Source of the DNA: an uncultured Catenibacterium sp.
GTDB taxonomy: Bacteria; Bacillota_I; Bacilli_A; Erysipelotrichales; Coprobacillaceae
Direction of reading: 5' to 3'
DNA length: 7,288 nt
Assembly (NCBI GenBank): GCA_900764725.1
Contig: CAAFPB010000368.1
Coordinates: 1 to 7,288, forward strand
Shown here: positions 5,904-7,288 of the stretch, piece after piece
Layout: each line of letters opens with the position of its first letter
Position numbering within the stretch: the first letter of the stretch is position 1
Notes under the pieces: generated by a model
What the model was told of the DNA's origin: nothing
The model's database searches: none
What the model saw: the letters and a program-made list of their open reading frames with translations, nothing else
Made by a program: the position numbers and the translations under genes

Positions 5904-7173
5904 AGTTAAAATTGTATTAAGTATAGTAGTATTATCACTTTTCTTTATGGTAGTGGCTGATTATCCAAATACTATTACTTTAGAGCTAGGTGTTTTTTCA
6001 GGAAGTAACTGGGGTGTACCAAGTGGTGAAAGCTATAAGATCATTGATGGAGCAATAGAAAGATTTGAAAAGAAATATCCCGGTATTAAAGTAAAGTATG
6101 AGAGTGGTATTATGAAGAGTGATTACTCTTCATGGCTTTCTGATAAGATCGTACAGGGAAAAGAACCAGATGTCTTTATGGTCTTGGATGATGATTTTAA
6201 TACATTAAGTTCTATTGGGGCACTGGCGAATATTGATAGCTATATGTCCCATGATGAGACGTTTAGTTCTAAAGATTATTATTCAAGTGTTTTAAAGGCA
6301 GGTACTTTATCTAAACATCAATATGCATTACCTTATGAATGTGATCCTACACTCATGTTTGTGAATAAAACACTTTTAGAAGAATGTCATATTGATATGC
6401 CTGATAATGATTGGACACTCAATGATTTCTATACAATCTGTAAAAAGGTCAGTGAGTATCCTAATAACTATTATGGCTGTTATGATTATGATTGGTTAGA
6501 TTCAGTCTATGGATATGGAACGCAGGTATTTAATGAAACAGGAACTGAATGTTATTTGGATCAAAGTACTGTAAAGAGTGCATTAGAATTCTATAGAAAG
6601 CTTAATAATTTGAATAACGGACATAGTGTTACTTCTGAAGAGTTTGATAAAGGCTTAGTAGCCTTTTCACCACTCTCTTTATCAGTCTATCGTACCTATA
6701 AGCCTTATCCATGGCGTGTTAAGAAGTATTCTACATTTGAATGGGATTGTCTTAAGATGCCTACTGTTACTAGAGGTAAAGGAAGTACACAGGTTTCTAC
6801 ATTACTTATGGGTATGAGTGCTAAATCATATCATAAATCACAGGCTTGGAATTTATTAAAAGAACTCTGTCATGAGGCAACAACTCAGCAGTCTCTTACA
6901 AAATATTCTCAAGGTATCTCACCTTTAAAGAAGGTTGCACAATCTCAGACTATTATTGATATGTTAGATGAAGAATCAGGCGATAGTCAGATGAGTATGT
7001 CTTTATTGAATCAAGCACTTCTAGTTGCCCGTAATAGAGAGAAGTTTAAGAAGTATGATTCAGCAATGACAATGATTGATAACAACATTACAAAGATTAT
7101 TCATTCAAGTGATGACTTTGATTTATCTATTATAGAACTACAAAAAGAAGTAAATAAATACCTGAATGACTAG
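5893..7173 (+). CDS. Extracellular solute-binding protein, ABC family 1 type
   Basis: A 426-residue type II-fold binding protein of the kind that serves oligosaccharide ABC transporters (SBP_bac_1 or _8). Signatures are RFEKKYPGIKVKYE (57-70), PDVFMVLDDDF starting at P92, the segment YALPYECDPTLMFVNK (144-159) and DWTLNDFY around W174. The N-terminus MMSRVK plus a hydrophobic stretch (7-21) is a signal peptide or anchor. No lipobox Cys follows, which is unusual for Gram-positive ABC binding proteins. V20-V21-A22 could be a signal peptidase I site. The gene overlaps the regulator gene by 11 bases. Two ATG codons lie side by side (5893, 5896), with only a weak AAAGG (5882-5886) upstream, so translation probably depends on coupling. 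No permease or ATPase gene lies in the operon. It may be a second sensor feeding the kinase, or an orphan binding protein for a transporter encoded elsewhere. Confidence 0.85.
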   Translation: MMSRVKIVLSIVVLSLFFMVVADYPNTITLELGVFSGSNWGVPSGESYKIIDGAIERFEKKYPGIKVKYESGIMKSDYSSWLSDKIVQGKEPDVFMVLDDDFNTLSSIGALANIDSYMSHDETFSSKDYYSSVLKAGTLSKHQYALPYECDPTLMFVNKTLLEECHIDMPDNDWTLNDFYTICKKVSEYPNNYYGCYDYDWLDSVYGYGTQVFNETGTECYLDQSTVKSALEFYRKLNNLNNGHSVTSEEFDKGLVAFSPLSLSVYRTYKPYPWRVKKYSTFEWDCLKMPTVTRGKGSTQVSTLLMGMSAKSYHKSQAWNLLKELCHEATTQQSLTKYSQGISPLKKVAQSQTIIDMLDEESGDSQMSMSLLNQALLVARNREKFKKYDSAMTMIDNNITKIIHSSDDFDLSIIELQKEVNKYLND

Positions 7174-7190
7174 AGTGGCTATGCCACTCT
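7172..7190 (+). other. Hairpin at the end of the sensor operon, no U-tract
   Basis: AGAGTGGC (7172-7179), loop TAT, GCCACTCT (7183-7190) is a perfect 8-pair stem that begins inside the stop codon of the last gene. No T-run follows, so alone it is not a classical terminator. It may protect the mRNA 3' end or aid the hairpin just downstream. Confidence 0.6.
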
Positions 7191-7192
7191 CA

Positions 7193-7230
7193 GACTGTTG
7201 ACAAACTAGATGTTAACAGTCTTTTCTTTT
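7193..7230 (+). terminator. Intrinsic terminator of the sensor operon
   Basis: GACTGTTGAC (7193-7202) pairs with GTTAACAGTC (7212-7221), ten pairs including one G-U, around a nine-base loop. TTTTCTTTT (7222-7230) follows directly. It lies 20 bases after the last stop codon and indicates that the operon ends here, so any transporter genes to the right are a separate transcript. Confidence 0.85.
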
Positions 7231-7244
7231 AAAATTGAAGAGTA

Positions 7245-7280
7245 TGTGATAATATAGTTAATGTCGTAAGTGTCCACACT
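7245..7280 (+). promoter_or_regulatory. Possible promoter and small palindrome at the right edge
   Basis: TG-T-GATAAT (7245-7253) resembles an extended -10 and is followed by the palindrome AGTGT-CC-ACACT (7269-7280), which might be an operator or part of a longer element cut by the window edge. There is no convincing -35 and no gene start before the end, so the call is tentative. Confidence 0.25.
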
Positions 7281-7288
7281 CCAATTAA

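Overview
The window is AT-rich DNA from a low-GC Gram-positive bacterium (Bacillota). Evidence for this is strong AGGAGG-type ribosome binding sites, dense co-directional gene packing, U-tract terminators, a YfhO-family envelope protein and a NarL/DesK-type kinase pair next to sugar-binding proteins. The gene style resembles gut Erysipelotrichia such as Catenibacterium or Coprobacillus relatives, but that placement is an impression and is not proven here. No rRNA, tRNA, CRISPR array or transposase gene is present.

Left part (1-2606): a short upstream region with three phased TTAAG repeats and a TACAAT -10 box leads into a two-gene envelope operon. It encodes a large YfhO-family GT-C-fold membrane protein (73-2388) and, three bases later, a stand-alone 61-residue PspC-domain protein (2392-2577). 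The operon ends at a strong hairpin that also terminates a small convergent gene.

Middle (2609-2981): a 66-residue protein of unknown function is encoded on the minus strand, with its own recognisable promoter. Back to back with it lies the promoter of the next operon, which carries repeated TGTACA and ACTTGT/ACAAGT motifs.

Right part (2982-7173): four overlapping genes form one tight operon. They encode a membrane-tethered RbsB-like (type I fold) sugar-binding protein, a six-TM HisKA_3 histidine kinase, a NarL/LuxR-type response regulator, and a second, unrelated extracellular solute-binding protein of the ABC family-1 type. There is no transporter permease or ATPase in the operon, and neither binding protein has a lipobox. 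The most economical reading is a carbohydrate-sensing signalling module. One or both binding proteins would act as extracytoplasmic sensors for a kinase that has no sizeable sensor domain of its own, and the response regulator would then control sugar-uptake genes elsewhere. The operon closes with two consecutive hairpins, the second with a U-tract. The last ~60 bases hold only a possible promoter for something beyond the edge.
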